Assembly: GCA_035296965.1 (NCBI GenBank)
Contig: DATGZX010000057.1
Location: 69,579-133,578, forward strand
Source of the DNA: DATGZX01 sp035296965
GTDB taxonomy: Bacteria; Planctomycetota; Planctomycetia; Gemmatales; Gemmataceae
Length of the DNA stretch: 64,000 bases
Reading direction: 5' to 3'
The notes beneath the pieces are model-generated. The model saw only the letters and a list, made by a program, of their open reading frames with translations, made no database searches and was not told where the DNA came from. This document shows positions 36,780 to 45,835 of this stretch, piece after piece. The position numbers and the translations under genes are program-made. The first letter of the stretch is position 1. Every line of letters begins with the position of its first letter.

Positions 36780-38447
36780 ATGGCTCTGGACTATGACCAT
36801 CTGTGCCAGACCTGGGATCCCTGGAGATTCATTCCCGCCTCGTACAACCTTGGTGTGGGGCTCACTCATGATCAGGTCCTCCATGGCCACGGAAACAGCC
36901 ACGCCCTTCTTTGGGAAGACGCCGCGGGTCGATCACAAACTTTTACTTACGGCCAGCTCGATGTGTTGACGAACCGGTTGGCCTGTTCCCTGAGCCGGCT
37001 CGGGATTCAGCGCGGCGACCGTGTCTTCCTCAGGCTGCCGAACCGGCCCGAGTTTTACCTTGCGGCTCTTGCCGTTGCCAAGCTGGGCGGCGTGTTCATC
37101 CCGTCGAGCACGCAGTTTCTTGAAGCCGAGGTTCGCTATCGCCTCAACGATTCCGGTGCGGTGGCCGTGGTAACGACTGCCCAGTTGTTGCCTGCCGTGG
37201 AGAGCGTCCGCGCCGAATGTCCCGCGCTGCAGCACGTTATCCTTGCGGATCGCGAAGGCTATACCGCTTCGGGCGACTGCCTCGACTTTGGCTCGTTGCT
37301 GGAGCAAGGGCAGGAGAATTATGTGCCCGCTCCGACGCACAGCGATGACATAGCCTTTCTAGCCTACACGTCGGGCACGACAGGCGATCCCAAAGGCGTC
37401 GTTCATTTGCACCGCTATCCGATTGCGTATGAGTCGCTGGTCCGCTATTGGCACGATTACAGACCCGGCGATGTTGTCGCATGCCCTTCCGAACTGGGCT
37501 GGTTGCTGCCGGTCGCGTCCACATTTCTGTTCGCCCTCTCGCGTGGCTTGACCGTTCTCCTCTACGACTGCCAGGGCGGCCGTTTCGATCCGGAAAAGTG
37601 GATGGGCCTCATCGAGAAGTACCGCATCACGAATTTCACCGCACCGCCCACAACCTATCGCATGCTCATGGCTGCGGCAGATGCCGCGAAGCACCCCGAC
37701 CTCTCCAGCCTACGCCACGGGGTCAGTGCCGGCGAGCCGCTGCCGGCGGATACGCTCGAGGCCCTCAAAAAGCGTTTTGGAATCACGCTCCTCGACGGTA
37801 TCGGCATGAGCGAGTGCATGGTTTACTGCTACAACATGATCGATGCTCCACTGAAGCCCGGTAGCTGCGGCAGGCCGGGCCCAGGCACCGCCATCGACTT
37901 GCTGGACAGCAACCTCGCGCCGGTCGGGCCCGGAGAGGACGGAGTCTTGTGCGTCCGCCGCGACTCTCATCCGGGCATGATGAAGGAATACTGGCGCAAG
38001 CCCGAGCGCACCGCCGAGGTTTTCCGCGGCGACTGGTATTTCACCGGAGACGTGCTCGCTCGGGATGACGATGGTTACTTCTGGTTCAAGGGCCGCAACG
38101 ACGACGTGATCAAGGCCAGCGGCTATCGCATTTCACCATTCGAAGTCGAGAGCTGCCTGGCGTGTCATCCCGCAGTGTTAGAGGTCGCGGCCGTTGAAAG
38201 CCCTGATGCGCTGCGGGGCATGGTCGTCAAGACATTCATCGTTCTGCGCGCAGGCCAGGAGCCGAGCGCTGCCCTCAAAGCGGACATCCAGGGATTCGCC
38301 AAAAAGCACATGGCCGGCTACAAATATCCGCGCAAGCTGGAGTTCGTGACGGCACTTCCCAAAACTGCATCCGGAAAGACCAAACGAAAGGAATTACGCC
38401 AGCGGGAATTGGGCGCCTCCGCGCCGGGAACGCCCCGCGCTGAGTAG
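36780..38447 (+). CDS. Acyl-CoA synthetase, AMP-forming (medium-chain/aryl type)
   Basis: 555 residues. AMP-binding motif YTSGTTGDPKGVVHLH, then GIGMSE, GDWYFTGD, a Lys-rich hinge and the C-terminal catalytic Lys in PKTASGKTKRKELR mark the ANL superfamily. The DRVFLRLPNRPEFYLAALAV and TNFTAPPTTYRML regions resemble ACSM/benzoate-CoA ligase rather than acetyl-CoA synthetase. It activates a carboxylic acid using ATP and CoA; context suggests a short branched acid such as isobutyrate or butyrate, entering the mutase pathway. GGAG precedes the ATG by five bases. It ends the cluster, and the DUF1571 gene converges three bases after its stop. Confidence 0.88.
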   Translation: MALDYDHLCQTWDPWRFIPASYNLGVGLTHDQVLHGHGNSHALLWEDAAGRSQTFTYGQLDVLTNRLACSLSRLGIQRGDRVFLRLPNRPEFYLAALAVAKLGGVFIPSSTQFLEAEVRYRLNDSGAVAVVTTAQLLPAVESVRAECPALQHVILADREGYTASGDCLDFGSLLEQGQENYVPAPTHSDDIAFLAYTSGTTGDPKGVVHLHRYPIAYESLVRYWHDYRPGDVVACPSELGWLLPVASTFLFALSRGLTVLLYDCQGGRFDPEKWMGLIEKYRITNFTAPPTTYRMLMAAADAAKHPDLSSLRHGVSAGEPLPADTLEALKKRFGITLLDGIGMSECMVYCYNMIDAPLKPGSCGRPGPGTAIDLLDSNLAPVGPGEDGVLCVRRDSHPGMMKEYWRKPERTAEVFRGDWYFTGDVLARDDDGYFWFKGRNDDVIKASGYRISPFEVESCLACHPAVLEVAAVESPDALRGMVVKTFIVLRAGQEPSAALKADIQGFAKKHMAGYKYPRKLEFVTALPKTASGKTKRKELRQRELGASAPGTPRAE

Positions 38448-38450
38448 AGC

Positions 38451-39239
38451 TCAAGGAGCTACCGCAGAAGCTTCGAATTGGTTGGGCTTGAAAACAGGAT
38501 TCAGATGAACATCGCGATAGATGTATTCGCCCAGCAGTTTGCCATCCGCGTCTTTCAGCACGGTACCAACCTGGAAGGATGTTTCTTTATCGATGTAGAT
38601 GGTGATCTCCGCGGGGTCATCCGTGCCTGAAGGCGTGCAGGTGCGCCGCAAGGCATAACAGAGCCGATCGCCGGCCTCACGCAGATTGCGCATGCCAAGG
38701 AACTCAATCTTGCTCGTCCCAGAATTCCTTCCGGCCTTCCAGTCTTTCAGCGTCCGTTCAAGCGTCTTATTCGGACCGAGCTGGGTGACGGGATAACGGC
38801 CGGACTGCCGGGCGTCCTCCCCCTCTGGATCACGGCTCACGACCTTGACGAGTTTGCCGGCGATTCCGGCAGGGTGAACCAGCATCTTCCCGCCGTTCAT
38901 GCCAGCCACGTAGAGCACGTTCTCGGCTAACCTCTCACCGCGCAGCCAGTGCATGAAAACACTGTAAGGTTTGGCGCGGAAAGAGACCTCGATTTCCTCG
39001 CTCGGTTGCAGCTTGCCGCCGATCCGTTCTTGCTTATGCATGATCAGGCTGTAACCAGCAATAGACTGCTGGTTGTAATGATCTAGGCATTTTTGCAAGA
39101 AGTCGATCGCATCGCCACCGGGTATCGATTCGGCATCCGCCACGGGGAGCGCAAGTGGTTGCTCACTGGCCGGGGGAGCTTCCACAGACTGGGGAGCCAG
39201 GAGGAGACATAGCGGCAGGCAGAACAAAAGTCGGTACAT
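38451..39239 (-). CDS. Secreted DUF1571 protein
   Basis: 262 residues with a signal peptide (MYRLLFCLPLCLLLAPQSVEA, about 1-21). The mature part follows the DUF1571 pattern: FLQKCLDHYNQQSIAGYSLIMHKQE, then EIEVSFRAKPYSVFMHWLRGE, LYVAGMNGGKMLVHPAG and a beta-rich C-terminus ending YIYRDVHLNPVFKPNQF. The domain resembles lipoprotein-carrier folds and probably sits in the periplasm. No catalytic residues are apparent. Its stop lies 3 bases from the acyl-CoA ligase stop (convergent). The upstream 340-base gap shows no gene. Confidence 0.8.
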   Translation of the reverse strand: MYRLLFCLPLCLLLAPQSVEAPPASEQPLALPVADAESIPGGDAIDFLQKCLDHYNQQSIAGYSLIMHKQERIGGKLQPSEEIEVSFRAKPYSVFMHWLRGERLAENVLYVAGMNGGKMLVHPAGIAGKLVKVVSRDPEGEDARQSGRYPVTQLGPNKTLERTLKDWKAGRNSGTSKIEFLGMRNLREAGDRLCYALRRTCTPSGTDDPAEITIYIDKETSFQVGTVLKDADGKLLGEYIYRDVHLNPVFKPNQFEASAVAP

Positions 39240-39579
39240 GGCGAACCTCCTGCTTAGCGCGATTCGAACTCATCCTAAGTTAGTTTAGGGGATCTGTAAA
39301 CAGGGGCAATAAAATGCGGGGACCCAGATCGTAGAACTCCACCCGGGGAGTCAGAGTATCCGCCAAATCTCGGCTGACTTCACAACCTTGGCACCGGGAA
39401 TGGGGCGAGGAGAGAGGCGAAGACTTTGCTGCATCTATCGAAGATTCGGATGATCCGGAGGCAAAATTGCCTGTCGGGAGGTGGCTCCAGGGTCATCCGC
39501 GGACAAATCCGGTGTAGCATGCAAGTGCTGAGCTTAACCCTTTCTTTGGCGCCCAAGGCATTTCGTGGATGGAGCCGTG
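39240..39579. other. Divergent intergenic region, no gene seen
   Basis: A 340-base gap between the minus-strand DUF1571 gene and the plus-strand lipoprotein gene. It should hold both promoters. A short dyad AGGCAAAATTGCCT (39459-39472) is the only pattern I noticed. Confidence 0.45.
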
Positions 39580-40380
39580 TTGAAGATTCCACCCTTTCGA
39601 GTTCGCTGGGTCCTGCTGGTTCTTCTCGTTTTCTCCGGTTGCGCGGGTGTAAGGCACGAAGTCCTCGCGCCGCTCAGGCTTCCCGCGCCGCAGGGAGTGA
39701 TTTTTTCTGCAGACGGCGCTGGAGGTTTTGAAGCCACCTCGGATGCTCTGCGCCAAAGCATTCAAACTGAGGGATTACCACTTCACGTCGAAACCGTCGA
39801 TTGGTCACATGGGTTTGGCCGGATCATTTCCGACGAAGTTGGACGCGGGCGCATGCACGAAGCCGCGGATTGCCTGGCTGCAAAGGTTGCAGCCTTCCAT
39901 TCTTCCTGTCCGGATACGCCGATTTACTTCCTCGGGCACAGCGCGGGGTCGGCCGTGGTGCTCGGCGCCGCAGAGCGACTACCTACCGGTTGCGTGGATC
40001 GGATCGTTCTTCTGGCCCCTTCCGTGTCCGCGGAATACGACCTGCGTCCAGCGTTACGATGCGTCCGCGAGGAAATTGATGTCTTCACGAGTAAGCGCGA
40101 CTGGTGGTACCTGGGTTTCGGCGTGAGCATTGTCGGCACGGCGGACGGACGCTGGCGCGCCGCGGCCGGTCGCGTCGGCTTTCGGCCAATCATCCAGGCT
40201 CCGGAAGATGCCAGCCTTTACACAAAGCTGCGACAACATCCCTGGGATGCGTGCGTCGAATGGACCGGCAATCGCGGCGGGCACTACGGCAGCCATCACC
40301 CGGAGTTCCTCCGCGCCTATGTCCTGCCGCTGATGACATGCCGCGGACGCGTGGTGCAAGGCCCGGCGAGCGCTCCCTAG
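39580..40380 (+). CDS. Lipoprotein with alpha/beta-hydrolase fold
   Basis: About 266 residues. A signal peptide with a lipobox (VLLVLLVFSGCAG) places it in a membrane as a lipoprotein. The mature part has the nucleophile elbow GHSAG (IYFLGHSAGSAVVLGAAERL) typical of serine alpha/beta hydrolases, with VDRIVLLAPSVSAEYDL following. The final GGHYGSHHPEF segment could supply the catalytic His. The start is uncertain: a TTG at 39580 (GGAG six bases upstream) gives the cleanest signal peptide, with GTG at 39577 or 39565 as alternatives. Substrate unknown; lipase, esterase or non-enzymatic roles are possible. Confidence 0.7.
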   Translation: MKIPPFRVRWVLLVLLVFSGCAGVRHEVLAPLRLPAPQGVIFSADGAGGFEATSDALRQSIQTEGLPLHVETVDWSHGFGRIISDEVGRGRMHEAADCLAAKVAAFHSSCPDTPIYFLGHSAGSAVVLGAAERLPTGCVDRIVLLAPSVSAEYDLRPALRCVREEIDVFTSKRDWWYLGFGVSIVGTADGRWRAAAGRVGFRPIIQAPEDASLYTKLRQHPWDACVEWTGNRGGHYGSHHPEFLRAYVLPLMTCRGRVVQGPASAP

Positions 40381-40393
40381 CAACGACTGCCTG

Positions 40394-40755
40394 GGCGAGC
40401 GGCAGGTCATGATCTCCCCTCGCCCCCGCTTCGTGGGAGAGGGGTCGCCGGTGGGCCGATGAAAACCACGCCGTCCTTTCATCTGAAAAGCGTTGCGCTC
40501 GCTCTCCCCTCTCCCCTGTACTCGGGGGAGAGGGGGACATAGTCCTTGCAACAACCGCACGCTCTAGCGAGGGATGCTAACCCCCACACCCCTGCCCCTC
40601 TCCCCCGAGTACAGGGGAGAGGGGAAAAGGCGCAACACCCCAAGACAAGAGCACTAGCCGAAAATGGCCGCCTGATCAGCGGTTTTCATCAGCCCACCCC
40701 CGACCCCTCTCCGCGGAGTACCGGGGCGAGGGGAGAACAAGCGCTGCCGCTCGCC
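40394..40755. repeat. 360-bp nested imperfect palindrome
   Basis: Outer arms 40394-40467 and 40681-40755 are imperfect inverse copies (GGCGAGCGGCAG pairs with CTGCCGCTCGCC; TGAAAACC pairs with GGTTTTCA). Inner arms 40502-40536 and 40592-40624 are also inverse and each can fold on itself (CCCCTCTCCCC facing GGGGAGAGGGG). The element nearly fills the 488-base gap between the lipoprotein gene and mnmA. Confidence 0.8.
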
Positions 40756-40868
40756 TTAGAGGGGATCACATCAAACCATAGAGGTTGCCTCCGGCTCAAC
40801 CTCCCCCATTCCCACCGGCATTCGCGTATACTGATCTGGAAGATCAATCTGAAGAGGGATTTGCCGAA

Positions 40869-41957
40869 ATGCCGGCGCGCGTTGTACTAGCCATGAGCGG
40901 CGGAGTGGATAGCTCGGTCGCTGCGTTCCTGCTCAAGCAGGCGGGGTACGAGGTGATCGGCCTGTTCATGCGCACCGGCACGCATGGTCAAGAGAATGCG
41001 GCGACGCCGGCCCACAAAAAGGGCTGCTGCAGCGCAGTGGATGCTGGGGACGCACGCCGCGTGGCCGATCGCCTGAATATCCCTTTCTATGCACTCGATT
41101 TCGAGGAAGACTTCGAACGCATCATCGATTACTTTGCGGACGAATACTTGGCCGGGCGCACCCCCAACCCGTGCGTGGTCTGCAACAACTGGCTCAAGTT
41201 CGGCAAGCTCTGGTCTTACGGGAAGCAACTCGAGGCGGATTACATCGCCACGGGACATTACGCTCAGATCGTCGCACGCGCGGGGGTTGCGGAGCTGCAC
41301 CGTGGCGTCGATCCGGAGAAGGATCAATCCTACGTGCTCTTCGGCCTGCGCAGGGGGATTCTTCCCCATCTCCTTTTCCCCATTGGCGGCTATCGCAAAG
41401 AAGAGGTCCGCGCGCTCGCCCGCGCGGCCGGCCTGGGAGTTGCCGAGAAGCCGGACAGCGTGGAAATTTGCTTCGTCCCGGATGGCGATCACGCCGCCCT
41501 AATTCGCCGGCGCCGGCCGGAATACAGCACGGCCGGCCGAATCGTCGATACCGTTGGCCGTGTCCTGGCTGACCATGAGGGCATTGAAAACTTCACGATC
41601 GGTCAACGAAAAGGGCTGCGTTTTGCCGCAGGCGAACGGCGCTACGTGCTGCAGATCATTCCTGCCGAAAACGCCGTAGTCGTGGGAGACCGCGAGGAAT
41701 TGCTGGCCTCCGGCCTGATAGCTTCACGCGTCAACTGGCTGCTGGAAGCGCCCCCCGATGCGCCATTGAAGTGCACTGCCAAGATCCGCTATCGACACAA
41801 GGCGGCGGCCGCCACTATCCGTGCGCTGGCAAATGGCGAAGCCAGCATCCACTTTGTCGAGCTGCAGAGTGCCGTGACGCCCGGCCAGGCGGTTGTCTTC
41901 TACGACGGCGACCGCATGCTGGGCGGCGGCTGGATCGAAAGCGCGCTGGAGGAATGA
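40869..41957 (+). CDS. mnmA: tRNA-specific 2-thiouridylase MnmA
   Basis: 362 residues. PP-loop ATP pyrophosphatase motif SGGVDSS (10-16), catalytic Cys102 (TPNPCVVCNNWLKFG) and second active Cys201 (SVEICFVPDGDH), plus GRIVDTVGRVLADHEGIENF and TIGQRKGL, identify MnmA/TrmU, which makes 2-thiouridine at the wobble base of Lys, Glu and Gln tRNAs. The ATG at 40869 starts the conserved PARVVLAMSGGVD segment; no strong Shine-Dalgarno is visible. It is followed 15 bases later by the convergent ceramidase-like gene. The upstream palindrome occupies its 5' side. Confidence 0.96.
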   Translation: MPARVVLAMSGGVDSSVAAFLLKQAGYEVIGLFMRTGTHGQENAATPAHKKGCCSAVDAGDARRVADRLNIPFYALDFEEDFERIIDYFADEYLAGRTPNPCVVCNNWLKFGKLWSYGKQLEADYIATGHYAQIVARAGVAELHRGVDPEKDQSYVLFGLRRGILPHLLFPIGGYRKEEVRALARAAGLGVAEKPDSVEICFVPDGDHAALIRRRRPEYSTAGRIVDTVGRVLADHEGIENFTIGQRKGLRFAAGERRYVLQIIPAENAVVVGDREELLASGLIASRVNWLLEAPPDAPLKCTAKIRYRHKAAAATIRALANGEASIHFVELQSAVTPGQAVVFYDGDRMLGGGWIESALEE

Positions 41958-41972
41958 TCGCACCGCACGCGG

Positions 41973-43370
41973 TCACCTGTCCTTGTCCACTTCCTTTACC
42001 AGCTCGTGTACCTTGGCGATGATTGTCTCTTCGACCGGTGGCGCCCACTTGGTCGGCATGCCGTAGTAGACCATCGAGGTGTCGCCCTCGTACCCGCCTT
42101 CCCGCAGCACGCGCAGCGAAGGAATGTAGGCCATGACATCGTTGGCGTACGCGGTGATCCAAACTGGCCGGCTGCGGCCAATCTCGGCCTTGAGCCGAAG
42201 CGAGTAATCGACGACGACCTCGCCTCCGAGGGCGACCCAGAGCAACCGGTCTCCCAAGCGCCAAACCTGGACCGGATAATAGCGATAATGGTCGTCTAAT
42301 TTGCCGCCGTTCGCTATGACCTGAAGCAACCGAGCCGCCCTGTGCCTTGCGGCAAAGATCTTGCTGCCGAGATCCGTCGTGAGCATCTCTTTCGTCGGCA
42401 GTTTGTCGAAGGGTAGTTCCACCAAGCTGTAAGCGGCCGCCAGGTGGCCCTGCACGGGCGTCATGCGCTCGTTGAGCACCCTGTCCACGGCGTCCGCCAG
42501 TTCCTGGCCGTGCTTCTGGCATATGGCCACCGTCCTGCGCGGCATGGGGTTGGCGTCGCCGCCGCAGCCGATCCAGAAGAGGGCGAGCGCGCCGGGATGT
42601 TTCTTCTGGAGATACTCCTGTGCATAGCCCGCGTAATCGCCGCACCAAAGGTTCAGGTCCAACGTCGTGTTGTGACAGGCGTAGCCGAAGACAATCGCGC
42701 GGAGGTCACCTTTGGGTGAAGTGATACGAAGGATAGGAACGTCGTGATCGACGGGCCCACGCGGATTCTGGCCAATCGTGACGCCGGTTGAGCCAGGCTG
42801 GCGCCGATTGCCTGCGAAGGCGGCCGTGCCGGTGCCGATAGCCAGTTGCGCCGGCTTAAGGTCCTGAAGGGCCGCCACGATCGTTTCGACCATCCAGCCT
42901 CGCAGCTGGTCGGTGTAGGTGTTGATCAGGGCATTCTGCTCGGGCGACAAGTTGTACATGTCGTTGAGAGAAGAACGGAGCACCGGCCCGCAGTGAGTGT
43001 GCGACGAGGTAAGCATGAGCCGCTGGCGCGGCAAGCCCGTGCGGCGTTCCACGTCTTCTGCCACGGCACTCGAAAGCTCGCGTGGCAAACCAAGCAGATC
43101 GCTGGTGAGGAGTACGTGTTTCTGGCCGGATGAATCCTCGATGGCGAGGACCTTTACGTAAAGGTCGTGCAGCTTTCCCTCCGAGGGGCCGGTGCGTGCA
43201 GCATAGCCGGCCATCCACATCGCGTGCTGGGGTGTGATGATTTTAGATGCGAGTCCGACGCGGAAAGTCTCCGGAGCGGCCCTGCAGGTAGCTGAGAGGA
43301 GGCCAGCTCCGATAATCCCCGACAGGAAGACAAGGAGGAACTTGCGGTCAGCTCCAAGGGGTGCGCGCAT
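41973..43370 (-). CDS. Neutral/alkaline ceramidase-like secreted protein
   Basis: 465 residues. A signal peptide (about 1-31: LLVFLSGIIGAGLLSATCRA) directs export. FRVGLASKIITPQHAMWMAG, LHDLYVKVLAIEDSSGQKHVL, DLLGLPRELS and LTSSHTHCGP match the N-terminal domain of neutral ceramidases (metal-site His in SHTHCGP), with the later GYACHNTTLDLN and GGDANPMPRR blocks. Family members hydrolyse N-acyl sphingosine, but many planctomycete homologues have unknown substrates. It lies just upstream of the Bat locus in map order but shares its strand; a 139-base gap to the last VWA gene argues for independent transcription or readthrough. Confidence 0.85.
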   Translation of the reverse strand: MRAPLGADRKFLLVFLSGIIGAGLLSATCRAAPETFRVGLASKIITPQHAMWMAGYAARTGPSEGKLHDLYVKVLAIEDSSGQKHVLLTSDLLGLPRELSSAVAEDVERRTGLPRQRLMLTSSHTHCGPVLRSSLNDMYNLSPEQNALINTYTDQLRGWMVETIVAALQDLKPAQLAIGTGTAAFAGNRRQPGSTGVTIGQNPRGPVDHDVPILRITSPKGDLRAIVFGYACHNTTLDLNLWCGDYAGYAQEYLQKKHPGALALFWIGCGGDANPMPRRTVAICQKHGQELADAVDRVLNERMTPVQGHLAAAYSLVELPFDKLPTKEMLTTDLGSKIFAARHRAARLLQVIANGGKLDDHYRYYPVQVWRLGDRLLWVALGGEVVVDYSLRLKAEIGRSRPVWITAYANDVMAYIPSLRVLREGGYEGDTSMVYYGMPTKWAPPVEETIIAKVHELVKEVDKDR

Positions 43371-43509
43371 TGGCTTGTTACCTCAGGAGGGGCTTCAGTG
43401 GGAAGAAGTCCGTACCGGCTTCAACGAAAATCAAGTCTATGGCAAGAGTACAGCCATCCTACATTCTCTGAACGGCGCAGGCGAGAAGTATTCTGTGAGA
43501 TTCCCGACG

Positions 43510-45834
43510 TCATACGAGGCCCCATTGGCGCCGGAAGAACCATTCGAGGCAGAGCAGCGATACGAACAGCAGGAAACAAGCCAGTATCCCCGAGTGGGAG
43601 AGGGCTGAAAACTGATCCTGGAGTGATGATGAGCTGGGGTTGCGCCGCCAGTCAGGCCAGAGCTTGGCCTTGGGTGTGTTCTGGGGCAAAGGCCGGCCCG
43701 CGTAATCCTTGAGGAACTGTTTCAGTTCTTCGCCCTGATGGAATTTGCCGCCGCCGGCGCTCGCAAGCTTCGCGAGAAACTCGTGGTCCGCCGCCTGGCG
43801 TGCCAGCTCGGCGTCATCCTGGTAGATCATGAAGCGGGCCTTGGCAGGAGGTAGGTCAAGAAGGGCCTTGCCGTCCACGTCGGTGCCCCAGCCGCGGGCA
43901 GTGACTATATATTCGCCCGGCACTTCGGTTTTCCAGAAGGTGCCGCGCTCGTCGCCGTGTTCGCGCGCGGTCGGCACTTTTGTTTCCACCTTGTCGGGCC
44001 CCAGCACCGTAACCTCGAAATGAGCATCTTTCTCGGGAACCTCGACGTTGCTCTTGCCGCGTAGTTTGACATTGAACCCCAGCTTGCCCCCGACCGGAAG
44101 CCTCCGCGTGTCCGGCGTCACGACAACGTTGCCGTCGGCTTCGTCACGCTTGGCCAGCCAGAAGACCATCTGCTGCCAGAAACGCGCATGCACCTTGTCG
44201 CTCTCCAGCGTTCGCCGCCAGCGCCAGGTCGTGTCGCCAGAGAAGGCAAGCGTTCGACCATTGCCAAATTGCATCTGCCCCACGAGCACCGGCTCGCCGG
44301 AAGCGGACTTGGCGAGCACGAGCGCACCCGGCTTGGGAGCGCCAAGCTTCGTCATGCCGTCCAGCTTGGGAAGTTTCTTCCAGATTTCGACGTTTTCCGC
44401 ATCCTTGTCTGCCAGACGGAGGATGTAGTGACGCAGCCCTTCCAGGGTAGGGACTATTTGCACAGGGCGATCCTCCTGGCCGGTCGCGTTTAGGTACACG
44501 GGAAGGAGGTCGGCGATTTTTGTCTCTTTCCAGTCGCTGTTGCCAAAGCTCTCGTAGCCGCCGATCATCAGCAAGCCGCTCCCCTTTTCGAACACTTGCT
44601 GATAGATCGCCTTGAGCACGTCTGGATTGCGCCCGGAAAGGCGCCGGGCCGTGATGTCGCCCAGGATGATGACGTCGTAATGCTGCTTTTCGAATTCGAA
44701 GAGGTCAGCTTCGGCGCCTGCCGGCTCTTGATCGGTCAGGCGGACTGCTTCGAAGAGGCGGATGCTTGGGTCATAGCTCAGCGCCCGCCGAATGGAACTC
44801 GGCTCAAAGGCTCGAACCTTTCCCTCGACGTAGAGGACGCTGATGCCCTCCTTGGTGACGGTTACATAGGTGCTGATCTCGTTGTTGAATGGCGTTATTT
44901 CCCCCCGCAGCGGGTCGATCTTGAGTGTGACTCGAACTTCCCCGGCCGTGGCAGGAGCGTTGCAGACCAACCGAATTTCGTTGCCGATTCTCTTCGGCAG
45001 TTTCTCATCCTGTGCCGTCTCTTCCTTGCCGTCGATCAGCAGGTGGACGCGCACCGGGGCATTTTCAAAGCCGGGAGCGTCCACCGTGCCTTTCACGGTC
45101 AGCTTGCCCTTGATGGCCACGGGAGATGGCTCGACTGTGATGCCGGTCAAAGCGATGTCGCGCTGGTTCGCACTGGTGGTAGTCTTGCCGAAGGCGAAAG
45201 TGTGGATGGGACAGGGCAGTTTGCTCCACTTGCCAGCCAGCGAGAGCGCTGGATAGCGCGTGCCGTTGTCGGCGCCATCGCTCAGGACGAAGAGGCCGCG
45301 CAGGCTGCGTTCAGCGCTGTGCCTCTCATAGAGGGCGTGCAGCATCTCGCCAAAATCGGTGCGCTTGCCGTCGGCCTTGCCATCCGGGTCGAAGTCGGCC
45401 ACCTCCCCGGCGAATCGATAGGTGGCGACGGTGATATTGTGTTCGTCGCGAAGCTGTTGCAGCACCGGTTCGCATTCGCGCAACACGCGCCGGAGGTGGT
45501 CCCAGCGCGATTGATTATCGTACTGATCTTGAATGGTCATGCTCTCCGATGCGTCCGCAGCAATCAGGAGCACGGATGGCACGCGCAAATCCTCCTGGAT
45601 GGCCAACGACGGCCGAAGCACCACCAGACAAGCCACCAACAGGGCGGCCAGACGCAGCCCGATCAGAGAAATGATTCGCCGCGGACTCGCTCCCCGGACG
45701 CCGCGATACGTCCAGACCGTTAGGACGATCAGGATTGCCGCAACCACCGCCAGAGACCAAGGGCCCACGCCCGGGATAGACCAGGGCCATGCTGGGTCGC
45801 TGGTAACGATCAGGGAATCGCTCGGCGTGGCCAT
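43510..45834 (-). CDS. VWA/GATase1-like membrane protein
   Basis: 774 residues. Two N-terminal helices (27-44, 57-73) precede a VWA-type domain with the MIDAS motif DASES (94-98) and GLFVLSDGADNG; a C-terminal helix (about 745-765) ends it. After the VWA region come Ig-like strands, then a glutamine-amidotransferase-like domain (VDVIILGDITARRLS, then GSGLLMIGGYESFGNS) and further strand-rich domains. Such proteins are common in planctomycetes. It is the last gene of the locus; the gene before it stops two bases upstream, so translation is coupled. Function presumably concerns envelope protein complexes guided by MoxR; this is inferred. Confidence 0.8.
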   Translation of the reverse strand: MATPSDSLIVTSDPAWPWSIPGVGPWSLAVVAAILIVLTVWTYRGVRGASPRRIISLIGLRLAALLVACLVVLRPSLAIQEDLRVPSVLLIAADASESMTIQDQYDNQSRWDHLRRVLRECEPVLQQLRDEHNITVATYRFAGEVADFDPDGKADGKRTDFGEMLHALYERHSAERSLRGLFVLSDGADNGTRYPALSLAGKWSKLPCPIHTFAFGKTTTSANQRDIALTGITVEPSPVAIKGKLTVKGTVDAPGFENAPVRVHLLIDGKEETAQDEKLPKRIGNEIRLVCNAPATAGEVRVTLKIDPLRGEITPFNNEISTYVTVTKEGISVLYVEGKVRAFEPSSIRRALSYDPSIRLFEAVRLTDQEPAGAEADLFEFEKQHYDVIILGDITARRLSGRNPDVLKAIYQQVFEKGSGLLMIGGYESFGNSDWKETKIADLLPVYLNATGQEDRPVQIVPTLEGLRHYILRLADKDAENVEIWKKLPKLDGMTKLGAPKPGALVLAKSASGEPVLVGQMQFGNGRTLAFSGDTTWRWRRTLESDKVHARFWQQMVFWLAKRDEADGNVVVTPDTRRLPVGGKLGFNVKLRGKSNVEVPEKDAHFEVTVLGPDKVETKVPTAREHGDERGTFWKTEVPGEYIVTARGWGTDVDGKALLDLPPAKARFMIYQDDAELARQAADHEFLAKLASAGGGKFHQGEELKQFLKDYAGRPLPQNTPKAKLWPDWRRNPSSSSLQDQFSALSHSGILACFLLFVSLLCLEWFFRRQWGLV

Positions 45835-45835
45835 G

